Assembly: GCF_030445035.2 (NCBI RefSeq)
Contig: NC_080698.1
Span: 27,187,294 to 27,251,293, forward strand
Direction of reading: 5' to 3'
Length of the DNA: 64,000 nucleotides
DNA from: Dasypus novemcinctus
Taxonomy: Eukaryota > Chordata > Mammalia > Cingulata > Dasypodidae
Part shown: in pieces, positions 12,395 to 24,678 of the stretch
Layout: each line of letters begins with the position of its first letter
How positions within the stretch are numbered: the stretch's first letter is position 1
The notes under the pieces: generated by a model
Told to the model about the DNA's origin: nothing
Databases searched by the model: none
Seen by the model: the letters and a program-made list of their open reading frames with translations, nothing else
Translations under genes and position numbers: made by a program

Positions 12395-12975
12395 CTTAAA
12401 GATAAAATCCACATGAGCCACTGTTCCTCTTCTAGACATCTATCCAAAGAAAATATCTGAACTCCACTGAAAGTCATGTACAAGGATATTCTTCCACATG
12501 GAACTAGGAATAACCTATTGAAATAATGAAAGCAACCAAAATATTCATCCTTAAAAAATAGTTTAACGTAGCACAACCAGAAAATAGATTCTGCAGCAAT
12601 TGAAAATGGTAAGAGAGATCTAGATGTGGTGTAGGAAAAAATCCATGATATACTTTTAGACCCAAAGAAAAAGCCCACCAAACAGCATATAGTGTATGAT
12701 CCCATTTTTATAAGAAACAGACCCTTCACCCTCAAACTCTGCTATTACATACACATGCAGTGAAAAATAAATCTGGATAAAAATAGTGTTAACACATGGA
12801 TTTCTCAGGGGGTGGGATTATGAGCAATGTGGATAAAATTTCCTTTTATATTCACATCTTACTGTATTGTAAGCACACAGTATACATACATCTAAATGTA
12901 TGTATTGTAATATATTTTTGGAAAGAAAATAAAATTTCACCAGGACAAAAAATAGAAAGTGTGGAAGTAGAGAGC
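12395..12975 (+). repeat. L1M-type 3' region (sense)
   Basis: 'ggatattcttccacatgg', 'aatattcatccttaaaaaat', 'ttctgcagcaattg' and 'atagtgtatgatcccattttt' lie in the order of old L1 3' ends on the A-rich strand. Confidence 0.7.
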
Positions 12976-12984
12976 AACTATGGA

Positions 12985-14030
12985 TAGTGAACGACATTCA
13001 CTCAAAGTCACACTATTTGCTTTTTTTAAAAAGAAACCAAAATTTAGATGGCTGAGCCCTTAAAAAAAAAAAAAAGCACATGTGCCAACACCAGAGAAAG
13101 TTATTTTTTAACAACTTGATCTAGAGTTATGAATTCTTAACCAAGTCACACAGACTTAAACAGGCTGATAGTTGGAGGAGGAAATGAACATGCTCTCCCT
13201 ATCAAATGTAAATCCTAAAGGCTAGCCAAGAATCCAGGTGGTAAAATACTGATTTTATTTAAATCAGTCCAAAGTGGTGCCTTCCATGGCTGCATTATGT
13301 AAGCAACGGGCTCACCCACTGCACACATCTGGCCAGAGTAAGGCCCTTTAAGACCTTCAGCACAATTAATTCAACATTTTCTCTGCAGTTCAAAATGCTA
13401 CAACAACTGGCAGACAACCGTCTTAAATCATTACAGAAAAGTCAGACATATGGCTAAGTATATTCAATATGCCTTAAAAATAAGCCATGGGTATTCTAGC
13501 CAACAAGATTTTAAGCAAGAATTTTTTTTAATTTTAAAATTATGCCTACTCATTACCGTCAAAGGCATTCAATTCCATAGATATGAACATTTCTTGAGCA
13601 CCTCCAAAGGGTAGAGATTGCAAAGATACCTGGGGTGCTACCTTTAAGAAATACATACTCCAATTCAGGAGACAGGCAAATATACAGCTACAAGACATTA
13701 TTGTGACTCTTGATGTAACAATGTGCATGCAAAACAAAGTGAGGGCACAGAGGAGTAAGGAATTAGCAGTGTTGGAGAGGGCAACCAGGGAAAACAGAAA
13801 AAAGCAACAAAGCGGAATCGCTTGAAAACATGTAGCCACACACTCTGATTTCGGGCCCCTAACACTTTGGAGCTCCGTTTTTCACTTCTAGGACTCTCTT
13901 CAGGGGGATTACCAGGCATGTTGTGTTGTCTCTGTTAGCAGCAGGTGCAGCCTAAAAGAGGTATGTTCAAAGTGACCACAGGAAAAGGACATGGGGCCCA
14001 AGGCTATCGACTAGAGACATTTCTAATGTG
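12985..14030. other. Intronic DNA; L2-like piece only
   Basis: 13565-13760 reads like antisense L2 ('catagatatgaacatttcttgagc'). The rest has short A and T tracts and no recognisable element or exon. Confidence 0.4.
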
Positions 14031-14034
14031 GAAA

Positions 14035-14215
14035 CCTAGGGTTAAGATTTCGGAGCCAGGGTCTGAAGCTCACCTGTGTCAGCAGCCTGGGTGCCAAGGT
14101 GAGTTACTTGACCTCTCAAACTCAAAAACGGGAATAAGACCGCCTCCCGACACAGGCAAAACATAACCTGTATCTCGGTGACATGTAAGAGGAATGATAA
14201 ATAACAGTTATTAGT
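14035..14215 (+). repeat. MIR (sense)
   Basis: 'ttcggagccagggtctgaag', 'ggtgagttacttgacctctc' and 'aaaacgggaataagaccgcc' follow MIR order. Confidence 0.7.
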
Positions 14216-14269
14216 ATTAGCCTGCCACTTCTAAATCTCTCAGTCTCAACCGTTAAGTTATACCTTGGA

Positions 14270-14471
14270 TGGGGGTTTCTCAACCTTGGCACTACTGGCA
14301 TTTGGGGCTGGGTAATTCTTTGCTGAGGGGGCTGTGCATCGTGGGATGTTCAGCAGCACCCCTGGCATCTACACACTGGATGCCAGCAGCACACTCTGCC
14401 CAGCTGTGACACCAGAAAATGTCTCCAGACATTGCCAAATAGCCCCAGAGGGCACCAGGGGAGAACCCCTG
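14270..14471 (-). repeat. MER20-like hAT element
   Basis: Nearly complete: starts GGGGGTTTCTCAACCTTGGC, contains 'gtctccagacattgccaaat' and ends GAGAACCCCTG. The landmark order is that of MER20 in reverse. Confidence 0.85.
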
Positions 14472-14554
14472 CCTTCCAGGAACTCACTAATTTGTCTCCA
14501 TTGCTCAATGAAAAATCACCACAGCTGCTTTCTGTATTTAGATAAGGGCTATGT

Positions 14555-14930
14555 ATGTACCATGCCTGCTGCTAAGATTTTTACATGTTTTCCTATTTAA
14601 TCCTCACAATCACCCTATGACAGGGGTTCTTCACAAGGGGCCCATGAGCTTGAGCTGAAATTCAAGAAACATTATTCTTGTAGGGACGTGTTGGTGCGGA
14701 TGTGATATATTTATTAAATAATGCGCAGTATAGTGGGGACTTAGTAAGGGGTCCATGGTTTTCACCTGACTGGCAAAGGGGTCTGTGAAACAAAAACGGT
14801 TAAGAACTCCTGCCCTATGAGAGAGGCATCATTATCATTTTCACTTGGGAGAACGGAGGTTCTGGGAGGTGAACTTGCCCACAGCCACTCAGCTAGAAGG
14901 TGGTGGATGGAGCCCTAATGTGAACCCAAT
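14555..14930 (-). repeat. MIR (antisense), split by a hAT element
   Basis: The left part has 'ttcctatttaatcctcac' and the right part 'cagccactcagctagaagg'. The two halves join cleanly when 14621-14820 is removed, so the hAT element landed in an existing MIR. Confidence 0.75.
14613..14820. mobile_element. Non-autonomous hAT element with perfect 8-bp TSD
   Basis: CCCTATGA at 14613-14620 and 14813-14820 flanks a 192-bp element starting CAGGGGTTCTTCAC and ending GTTAAGAACTCCTG. These are imperfect terminal inverted repeats and an 8-bp duplication, as expected of hAT. The same family recurs at 40343-40946. Confidence 0.88.
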
Positions 14931-15344
14931 CATTTTAACTTCAACCCAACCCCTTGTAACCAGGATGATCAAAGGACATCACTGCCAGGTTCTCAAAGAT
15001 CATCCTTGCTACTACTACCCTACCCAAGCGCCCAGGAAATGGGGAGAGGAATCACACTCCCTCCAAGCCATACCACAACAAACATTAAAGTCAACTCATC
15101 ACCATGACAATGTAGCAGTTGAGGAGGCTCAAACTGGCATGGTGAGAGCTAGAAGTTTCCTTCCCACTTGTTTGAACAAATCCAGCCATGGCCCTTTAAA
15201 ACAAGTGGTACCAGCATCATGCAGAAAAATGACAGCTTCTACTAGACTTGAAAAGTTCTCCAAGGAATGTGTCCCACAATCTCCATCTCTCAAGAAGTTC
15301 TTCCTTCTCTCCCAAGTGCTTTGAAACACTGAACGCTGTCACAG

Positions 15345-15560
15345 CAACTGCAGCTAACATTCACTGAGCACTAAGTGCCAGGCCCTGTGCCACATGGTTT
15401 CCTTAAATCTCATCATTTTATTCCCTATCAACCCTCGGAAGTAGTTACTGTTATCCCCATTTTTCAGAGGGGGAAACCCAGGCAAAGAGGTGGGGCACCA
15501 GGTCACCCAGCCAGTAACTGCAAAAGCCTAGCTTCTAACCCTGGCCAGTCTGAAACCAAG
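15345..15560 (-). repeat. MIR (antisense)
   Basis: 'taacattcactgagcactaag', 'gccaggccctgtgcc', 'ttatccccatttttcagag' and 'ggtcacccagccagtaact' are all MIR landmarks in reverse. Confidence 0.85.
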
Positions 15561-15569
15561 ACCTGCAAA

Positions 15570-16220
15570 TCTAAAACACAATGATATTTGTGGATTATTT
15601 CATGGGCAGCACTGCTGTCCTGTTAACACGGTATATAGCCATAATTGTGATGTATGGCTTATAATCAGGGCATAATTGTCTTTTAATTGCACCATCATAC
15701 CACTGTCCATAAAGAAACCCCAAGTCTTGTCTCCTAACGGGCTAAAAGATTAACCTTACTGTGGAAAACATAACTATGGCCCATTGAAGGTGCACACAAA
15801 ATACCTCCATCTGCAATACTGGGGAGGTTGATACCTTAGCCATGAGAATGTGATTCTCTTACGTAACTGGTTCTCACGACACTGGAGATGGTAACAAAAA
15901 AAGGCCCTACCCACAGTTGACAAAGCCCAGAACAACTGCTTATGGTCCTTTGTGGGCGAGAGTTCTCAGAGCTCCTGACAACTCAGCGCAGTGCTGCCCT
16001 ACACCTGTAACACTAGGACCAATCGAGGCAGGCAGCAATGCCCACTGCCTTCCGGAATAATCCTGGATCAATCAGCTAAGCTCTATTCAGCCCCCATCAT
16101 CAGACTCCAAATTTTAAACTCTTAGCAAATTTAATGTGATCCACCATTAATTACCTCCATTTTCAGAGGCAACAGGACGCAGGAGAAATTTATTCCAATT
16201 CTAAATTTGGCAGTGGGCAT
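15570..16220. other. Intronic unique-looking sequence
   Basis: No repeat recognised. 15590-15710 has several TAAT/ATTA cores in well-mixed sequence and could be conserved non-coding DNA, which cannot be judged without alignment. Confidence 0.35.
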
Positions 16221-16224
16221 CTAA

Positions 16225-16640
16225 CGACTACTTGGGCAACTCCTAAATGCCAAACACTGCTCTGAGTACAGGGGATACTGTAGGGAACAAGACAAACAAC
16301 ATCCCTGACCCCTCAGAGCATATGTGCTAGAGGGGGTGCAAACAAAATGGAAAACTTATTTTGAAGAGATCTATATACTCTGGGGGAGAAAAATGAAAAA
16401 GGGAAGGGAGTGACGATGGAGTTATAGCTTTAAATAATGTGGCTGGGGAGAGCATGCCGAGAAGGTGACATCTGAGAAAGTCTTGAAGTTCATGAGGCAG
16501 CAGGCCCATATCCATGTGGGGCTCGTAGGTGGTGGGCAGTCAGGGTATGGGCCAGCTCATGGGGGCCTGTGAGTCACTGGAAGGAATGGGCTTTCGCTCT
16601 GTGACAGGGACTACAGAAATGGTTATAAATAATGGATTAG
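16225..16640 (-). repeat. L2 (antisense)
   Basis: 'gccaaacactgctctgagtac', 'gggaacaagacaaacaacatcc' and 'cttgaagttcatgaggcagc' are typical of antisense L2. Confidence 0.6.
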
Positions 16641-16879
16641 TCCATTGTCTAATTACCTTGCTATAAGAAGAGAAGATTATTATTTTGAGCATGTCTTCAG
16701 AAAAGAAAGGCAAAACAAAGTTGGCATCCAGACACAGTGGAGGACCCTCCACCGGACACTTCATGGCAGAAGTCAATATGGTAGGCCTGTCCTTGACAGC
16801 CATGGCGGTTCTGCTGCAGACACGCCAAAAGGACTTCCCAAGAAATGCTGCATCAGTCCAGACAAACATGGGGGTGTAT

Positions 16880-18420
16880 TATAGCCAAGCTCTAACATTT
16901 GCTAGGGCTATTTCAAGGTCACAGAGCTCACACGGGAGCTACATAAAGACAGGCAGGAATACAGTAACCTACCTTTTCAGGACGTGAATATCACCCTTAA
17001 CAAATCTGACAGCCTTTATTCTCAGTGTATACAAAATCCGTAGATCCTGTTACACACATATACAAGCCTCAAGAAAAGGACCACTAACATCAGAGAATGG
17101 CGTTTTGCATTAACTAACCATCGTTTATGAAGCAACATCCTTCACGTAAACCCTTGTGGTAAGGAGACGTCAGAATGTTTTTTCTTATAAACCACTTAAT
17201 TCCCCTTGGTGGATACCCATCAATTCTGCCATCTGAAACTCAGCTGGGTAGTGAAAGCCAGCACATGCAGTGAGTCAACTGTATGCCACTGCATCATAAG
17301 GTCAAGTTAATCTATTTTTAAATAACACGGCCATGGCAAAGATGGCCACTGGAAACGAGCGACAAGTTAGGCTATTGCTTCTCCTTGCATTGTTTTTTGT
17401 AAAAGCTTTGGAGTGCTCTACAAGGGTAAACTAAAAATATCCTTCAGAGAGTGGTCTCTTGGCACCAAGTACTAAAACAGAATAATTTTTGAAAGTTTAA
17501 GTTTAAAAAAGAAAGACATAAAATCACAAAGCACAATTTAAGAGAAGGGACCGAAATCCAACTATTTTCTATAGCAAAGATCTGATTTGCTGTTGGCCAG
17601 GAAAAATGTACAAAGGGACAATGTCAGAAGAAAGCGGAGGTAAAGTGTCATTCTTAGGGATACTGACACAGAGCAGTTCCCACACCAACATAAAACAGAA
17701 AAGTCCCTCATCATCCTGTCTGCGGAAGTGAACATCTGAAATTCCACATTTATACTTCTTATACTTCAGTTAGAGCCAACAAGCAGAAATACTTAACTCA
17801 TTAAAAACCTCATCAGTCATTTATCCTTTGGTAAAAAGTATTAGATACAAGGAGTTGCTGGTAGGAAGGCCTGGTGATGAGAAAGCAAACACATCAGTAT
17901 CCTAAACAAGACATAAAAAGTGTAAACAGGAAGAAAGGGGAAAGCTGTTGCATATAGCCTAGTCTGTACTTACCTGAATAAGAAAGCAATGGAAAATAAA
18001 TGACCTTAACCCCCAAATGTATCCACTCACCCAATAAATTTTAGTGAGAACCTGTTTTAGGCAATGGGAAAAGAGTGAAGAAGAGAGACAAAATTCTTCT
18101 TTTCATGGAGCATACATTAGAATAGGGAGGGAGAAAGACAATAAAGAAACAGAAAATGATATGAAATTGTGATGAGTCTATAAAGACACAAAACAGGGCG
18201 ATTTGACAGTGGATAACTTGGAGAGCTATTCTGGATGGGGTCATAGTGTGCTGGGGCCTGCTGATACTGACTCAGAAGAAGGGATCATAGACATAGACAA
18301 CTCTACTTATGATTAAGTTGGGAGAGTCCCACCCTCCAAGCTGGTCACTGACCATTTAGCAGCACACCACGAAGGAGATCAGTGACAGCCTCTGAGTCTT
18401 TTCTCTAAGAGTCAATCTCT
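16880..18420. other. Intronic DNA; one L2-like fragment
   Basis: 18020-18170 resembles antisense L2 ('ttcatggagcatacattag'). Otherwise no repeat, exon or RNA gene is recognised; short frames are scattered and unsupported. Confidence 0.4.
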
Positions 18421-18852
18421 GGGACTCAGCTGTGGCTCAACTGATAGAGTCTGCCTACCATACCGGAGGTCCAGGATTCAGTACCCAGGGCCTCCCAACC
18501 CATGTGGTGAGCTGGCCCATGCTCAGTGCTCCCATATGCAAGGAGAGCTGTGCCATGCAGGGGTGTCCTCCGTGCAGGGGCCCCACGTGCAAGGAATGTG
18601 CCCCACAAGGAGTGCGCCCCACAAGGAAAGTCGCCCCACGCAAAAAAAGCACAGCCTGCCCAGGAGTGGTGCCGCACATGCGGAGAGCCAACGCAGCAAG
18701 ATTGTGCAAAAAAAAAAAAGCAACACAGTTTCACGGTGTCGCATGACAAGGATGCAAGTGGACACAGGAGAACACACAGCAAATGGACACAGAGAGCAGA
18801 CAACAGGGCGAAGGGGAGAGGAATAATTAAAATAAATCTAAAAAAAAAAAAA
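18421..18852 (+). repeat. DAS-III-like SINE
   Basis: tRNA-like head 'actgatagagtctgcctacc' with B box 'ggattcagtaccc', body units CAAGGAATGTGCCCCAC, late segment 'gtggacacaggagaacac', poly(A) tail. Flanking repeat is short and imperfect (about AGTCAA). It is antisense to MAGI1. Confidence 0.88.
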
Positions 18853-18859
18853 GTCAACC

Positions 18860-19505
18860 TTTTGACTGGATGAAAAGTGCTGCAGGTAGAGGAAGTAAAC
18901 CCAGAGCTCCCAAAGTGGTTACTTACAGGAAACCAAGGAAGAAAAAGTAAACTTGTTCCAGGATAAGAACAGAACTATTTTGTTACAGAGCTATTGTAAT
19001 ATATTCCAATTGGTCAAAACAAACACACAATACCAAAACGAAACAAAAAAAAGCCAGAACCAACTATATGCAGGTATATGTGATCAAAATTCCCTCATTA
19101 TAGTGAGAAGAAAGGTTTGGTGATGTCTGGGGTTTTTTCAATTGTGCCTTATTCATCGTCTCCATTCCATCTTTTAAAAAGTAGAGGGACAGTGTCTGTT
19201 CCTGGGTAATTTGCAAAACCACAAAATTCACCTACAAAAATATGTAAGCATGACCTATAATATACCAGTGTGGGAAACCACAATCACACCGTTTTAAACC
19301 TTTGGATTCTGGGTTATTCATGGAATTGCAGCAGTTCAGGAGTGCAAAGGACCTGCAGGGGCACACCCACTTATTTTGGGCATGAAGAAATCAAGGCCCA
19401 GAGAGGGTGACTGGCCAGGCATGACAGCACTTGCAGGAGGAGCTTGTTCCAGAACCCAAGTCACCTGGCTCATTTGATGTCATATCACAATTTCAGTCTA
19501 GACTC
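18860..19505. other. Intronic DNA; MIR-like piece at 19310-19500
   Basis: 19370-19480 contains 'gaagaaatcaaggcccagag' and 'gggtgactggcc', typical of an antisense MIR core. The rest is unassigned. Confidence 0.4.
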
Positions 19506-19510
19506 TAGGA

Positions 19511-19689
19511 CAAAGGTTCTTAAAATTGGCACCATGAGGATAGCCTGAACTATTACAACATCCGTGAGCTCCACTACCCAGAGTTTCAGAATCAGTAGGT
19601 CTGAGGTGGGCCCAAGAACTTGCACTTCTAACGAGTTCCCAGCTAATGCTTATGTCACTGGATTGGAGACCACATTTTGAGACCCACTG
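19511..19689 (+). repeat. MER5A-like hAT element
   Basis: Opens CAAAGGTTCTTAAAATTGGC and closes TTTGAGACCCACTG, with 'ggtctgaggtgggccc' in the centre. This is a full-length MER5A layout. Confidence 0.8.
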
Positions 19690-19694
19690 TCCTA

Positions 19695-19890
19695 GCAGTT
19701 GGCAGCATGGACTTTGGAATCAGACACAGCTGAATTCCAGCTCTACTTCTGCCACTTGCTGTAAAAGACTTGGGAAAGTTATTCAAACTCTTTGATCCTC
19801 AGTTTCCAACATGTGAGCCCTGTTAGAAGGATAGAAGAGAATGCACATAAATCGCTTGCACATTCCGAGGCTTAATAAATACTAACTACA
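19695..19890 (+). repeat. MIR (sense)
   Basis: 'ggactttggaatcagacacag', 'cttctgccacttgctg', 'cttgggaaagttattcaaac' and 'ggcttaataaatac' form an almost complete MIR. Confidence 0.85.
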
Positions 19891-20009
19891 TCCTACATCT
19901 AAGTTTCCTTAATTACATTGTGTTTTCCTTTTCTACAACACACCTAGAAGCATGGCTAAAATTCAGAAGACAGACATCAACGGCTGACAAAGATGAAAGA
20001 CTTAGAACA

Positions 20010-20470
20010 ACTGGAATGTTTGTAACAGCCTTATTCATAATAGCCAAAAACTGTAAACGGCCCAAATGCCCACCAATAAGCAAATAGAAAAACAAACCAG
20101 TTTATCTATACAGTGGAATACTACTCAACAATAAAAAAGAACGAATGATACGTATGACATAAAGAAATCTCCGAAACTCTGTTGAGTGAAAAATGTCAGA
20201 CAAGAGTACGTACTGCATTATTTCATTTATATGAAACTCAAGACAGAAGAAACTAAACCTTAGTGAAAGAAATCACAACAGCATTTGCCTCTGGAGGGGG
20301 TGGGGAAAGAGGACTCAAAGGACAAGCGGGAAATTTCTGAAGTGTTAGAAATGTTTTATATCTTCATGTAATAATAACATGAGTATGTACACTTACCAAA
20401 GCCCATCAAATATATACTTAATATCTGTGCATTTTATGTAGGTTAGTTAATGATACCTCAGTAAACTATA
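20010..20470 (+). repeat. L1M-type 3' region (sense)
   Basis: 'aacagccttattcataatagc', 'ggcccaaatgcccacca', 'cagtggaatactactcaac', 'tctggagggggtgggg' and 'gatacctcagtaaac' are the classical old-L1 3' signposts, in order. Confidence 0.85.
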
Positions 20471-20479
20471 TAAATATAT

Positions 20480-21545
20480 TTCTGTTCTATTTTAGGCAAC
20501 TTCTGAAAAAAGATTGTCTTCTCCATTTAAAATGAACCAACTCCAACCCTGCAGATCCATTTAGCTTGTCTCCTACACAGTCCAGTCCTACTGCTAATAC
20601 CATTTGCTGCAGACTATTCTGGTCCATCTGTCCAGAGAGCTGCCATGAAATACAAACAGCAGAATCTTCTCTTACAAAACCATGACAATTCCATATAGAA
20701 AATCTTGAGAGTGACCCGTGTCCCTGGGAGTTACTAACTCAGGTGTTATGTTTTCCTTTGCCACCAACAATTAGCCTACCAAATATGATTAAGACACAGT
20801 AATAAAGACACAGTAACAATTGTGCATGTCATTTAAATCATATTCTCAGTATCAAAGAGGGAATAAAAGACAGGTGAAGTTGTTTCTAGTGCCATCTTTA
20901 CTGGCAATGAAGAAGTTTGAAAAGCTAACTGTTGCTCATGTAATTATCACATGAAATAGTAGCATTCACAATGTAATGGATTCCAGGTCATTTGGGTTTC
21001 CCCATCAACATCTTTATTCTACTCCAATACAAGTAGATTTACATATACACACACCTGATATGAACTTTCATGTGCACAAAGAACGGTCCTAGCTGAAGAG
21101 AAATAACACTTGGAGACATTATAGTCTGAACTCAGACATGTCTGATTTCAAACCCACTTGATTAGTTTACCAGTGCTTCCTAAACTCCATGATAAGGCAG
21201 CCCTGGATGAGGCCTCCCAGCTCTTTGATCACTGGGGGAAGGAGGAGGCTCAGCCGTGTGCAATACTTCACACACTACAAACAAGCCCCCACACAGGACC
21301 ATTAGACACTACTAGACACACACTAAATGTGCAGGTACCCCTGCCCATCCATTCTCCAGATCTTTCTCCAAAATGCTCCTGAACTGAGACTTGTAGGGCA
21401 CTTCCATCAAATACCTACACACAGTATTTTCTCTGCAAATTTTATCAAGTCCTAAATAATCCAGGTTCCTGGCATAAGTTCATAGTCGAGGTTCCTGACA
21501 TTAAAAGCAAGTCTTAAAAATAAATAACAGTTCAAATTCAATATA
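20480..21545. other. Intronic DNA, no recognisable feature
   Basis: Mixed-composition sequence without an assigned repeat; frames under 75 codons only. Confidence 0.4.
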
Positions 21546-21549
21546 AATA

Positions 21550-21690
21550 TAACAACAGCTAATCTTTATTGAGCACTCACTAAGTGCTAGGCACGGTTCC
21601 ACATCCTGTATTAGCTGATGTAATACCCACAAGAAAGGCATTTGATAGATGAGGAAACCTCAGCGGTGACAGACCTCAATCAAAAAGCCT
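21550..21690 (-). repeat. MIR (antisense)
   Basis: 'ctaatctttattgagcactc', 'gtgctaggcacggttccac' and 'gatgaggaaacctcag'. Its 3' part is cut by the adjacent SINE. Confidence 0.75.
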
Positions 21691-22097
21691 GGGGGAGGAA
21701 GTTGAAGTGGCGCAACTGATAGAGCGTCTGCCTACCATATGGGAGGTCCAGGGTTCAAACCCAGGGCCTCCTGGACCATGTGGTGAGCTGGCCCACACGC
21801 AGTGCTGTCACATGCAAATAGTGCCATGCCACGCAAGGGTGTCCCCCACATAGGGGAGCCCCACACGCAAGGAGTGTGCCCCACGTTGAGCCGCCCAGCG
21901 CAAGAAGAGTGCAGCCCCCCGAAGAATGGCACTGCACACATGGAGAGCTGATGCAGCAAGATGACACAACCAAAAAGAGACACAGATTCCTGGTGCCGCT
22001 GAGAATACAAGCGGACACAGAAGAACACCCAACAAAGGGGGTGAGGGGAGGAAGGGGAGAGAAATAAATAAAATAAATCTTTAAAATAAATAAATAA
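21691..22097 (+). repeat. DAS-III-like SINE
   Basis: Head 'aactgatagagcgtctgcc' with B box GGGTTCAAACCC; body and tail as in the other copies, ending in (AAAT)n. The flanks AAAAAGCCTGGG and AAAAATGCCTAGGG look like a decayed TSD. It is antisense to MAGI1. Confidence 0.88.
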
Positions 22098-22099
22098 AA

Positions 22100-22840
22100 A
22101 TGCCTAGGGAGACATCTGAGTGAATGAAACAGGGTCTGTTCCTTCAGTGAGGTGCAACTGGTATGAAAGATGGGAGGAGGGACCCAATTCATAGTTCAGC
22201 ACAAGTCAAAAAGCACAAGGTACATATTAAGGGAGCCCAGAGGAGGAAGGATTTGTTGTTCATCATGGCAGGATGCTGGAGGGCTTCTTGCAGGAGGCAT
22301 CCAATAGAAGAGGAAGACATAAATGCAGGGAGTTTTCCACAACTAAATGCCAACCCCTCGGCTCCCAAAGCTCCCAAAAGTCCTGGCTATTTGCTCTGCC
22401 CACTCTTTGCTTTTACCAGGAGCAAATCAGTTTCCAAGAGAGGACCAACCCAACCCTTCTTTCCTTTGACACAGTCCTCCAGCTACTGCCCACCCTTCCA
22501 GACCAACAGGTACCTGCAGGAACTTTGCACCATGCTTAACTTTGCCACTCCTGGGGCACTTTCCTCGGAAGGAGTGCTTCATGGTGCCTCATCACACACA
22601 GGCCACTGGGATCCCTTTAAGGGTTACTCGAGTCATTCTGTTGAGCTGATACGCCCCAAGCCAAGATTAAGGGTCCCCCCCAAAATCCACAGCTTCTTTG
22701 ATTCTTTAAAAGGTCAAGAGCTTCCTCTATGGGCTTCTGAGGGAAGAATCTGCATCCACTCCCTGTCTGAAGACCCTCCAATCCCTGAAGATCTCCGCCT
22801 ACCCGCACATCCCTTCCTCCTCATTACTTAAGGCTGTGTA
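22100..22840. other. Intronic DNA containing an unassigned 222-codon frame
   Basis: A plus-strand frame at 22163-22831 (antisense to MAGI1) stays open for 222 codons. I recognise no domain, signal peptide or compositional sign of selection, and it starts just past a SINE. It is probably fortuitous; no repeat family was recognised here. Confidence 0.3.
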
Positions 22841-22844
22841 GCAA

Positions 22845-22995
22845 GGGCTCAAACTCTGGCATTTGGCAGTTGTGTGACCTTGGGCAAGTCACTTACCCAA
22901 AGCCAGTTCCTATTTCCTTATCTATAATAAGGGGTTTATAAGAATAACTCATTCTTAGAATTGTGAATCAAAGCAAAATTGAGCAAGTAAAGCAT
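22845..22995 (+). repeat. MIR (sense)
   Basis: 'ctcaaactctggcatttgg', 'gtgtgaccttgggcaagtc' and 'ttccttatctataataagg' in MIR order. Confidence 0.8.
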
Positions 22996-23652
22996 TTTTA
23001 CAGAGCCCTGCACTGTAGGAAGCAATGAATGAACAGCTGCTACCGTTATCATCTTTAATAACTACGATGGTAGTAGTGGCGGCGTAAACTTGGGTTTGAT
23101 TTGAGAAATGAGTGAAATACTCCCTCCTCCCACATACACCTCCACCACCCCTACCCCTACCACCCCACGGGCCACACAGTGGAGACATATGCGTCACCCA
23201 GCTGTGGGATGAATGCAGGATCTTCAGAGGCTGACTTGGGAACTATGCCCAGCCCACCTAGACCGGGTCGAGGAAACCGGGAACCCTCTGCTCCTGCATA
23301 CCCACTCCCCAGGTCTGGAAACCGACAAGTCGGAGAAGAACGCCAGCAGCTGCGCCCACCGCATTCCTCCCCCCACCCCCACCCCCAAAGAGCCGGGAGA
23401 GCGTGCACCTTTGCCCGTGCCTCAGCTCCCACCTCTTCTCCAGGCGTAGAAGTTGCTGCATTTGGCGGCTGAGATAACAGGTTGGCAAACTAGGCCTGGC
23501 AAATGTCCCCTCTCTACCCTGCGCAAACCCAGGCCCCTCTTCCAAACGCAGGTAGGCAAGCCCCCCACAACCTCGCAACAACTTTGTTTATATCTCTCCC
23601 CCGCAGAGCGCAAGCCTCAACTTCCCCCTCCCGGCTTCGCGGCGGGAAGTCA

Positions 23653-24121
<469 letters not shown>

Positions 24122-24638
24122 AGGAGAGAGAGCTCCCTCCAGACAGCGCCACTCGAGAGAGAAAGTTGGCAGCGTCGCGCCCCTGCACACACTCGCGCAC
24201 TCAAGCCATCATAAAACAAACTTTCTGGGCTCCGCCGCGAGCCCTGCACGGGCGCCCGCGAGCTTTGTTTGCATTCCGGTGCCTCTCGGGTCGCGTTCCG
24301 GCGCCCGGCCGCGCTCTCCGGGACCGGAGTCCACTCTGCGCCGCTCGGGCTCTTTTTTTCCTGCCTTCCTTTCTTCCTTGCCCGTTCGAAATGCGGCGTC
24401 TCTTCTCTGCCTCCCGCCAGGCTCGCCTCTCCTCGCCGGTGGGCTGTTCCTGAGGTGGAGGGAAGCCCTTCCAGCGCAGTTGCTTGGAGCCCTGGAGACG
24501 CGGTGGCGGAGCCGGGGTGGGGGGAACGGCGGGGAAGTGCGGGCGGCCCCTTTAAGCAGATACAAAGGCACGGCTTGTTTTGTTACATTTCATTCTATTC
24601 CGCGCGGCGGAGCGCAGCGGCCGGGAGAGGAGACGCGC

Positions 24639-24648
24639 GCGCATGCGT
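24639..24648. promoter_or_regulatory. NRF1-like motif
   Basis: GCGCATGCGT, one base from the palindromic NRF1 consensus GCGCATGCGC. It lies about 610 bp upstream of the MAGI1 ATG inside the CpG island. Known motif; use at this locus is inferred. Confidence 0.45.
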
Positions 24649-24670
24649 CCCGCGGCGGCCGGCCCGCCAG

Positions 24671-24678
24671 CCCGCCCC
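24671..24678. promoter_or_regulatory. GC box (Sp1/KLF type)
   Basis: CCCGCCCC, the complement of a GC box, in a run of C-rich sequence in the MAGI1 upstream flank. A second candidate, GGGCGG, lies at 24541-24546. Confidence 0.4.
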
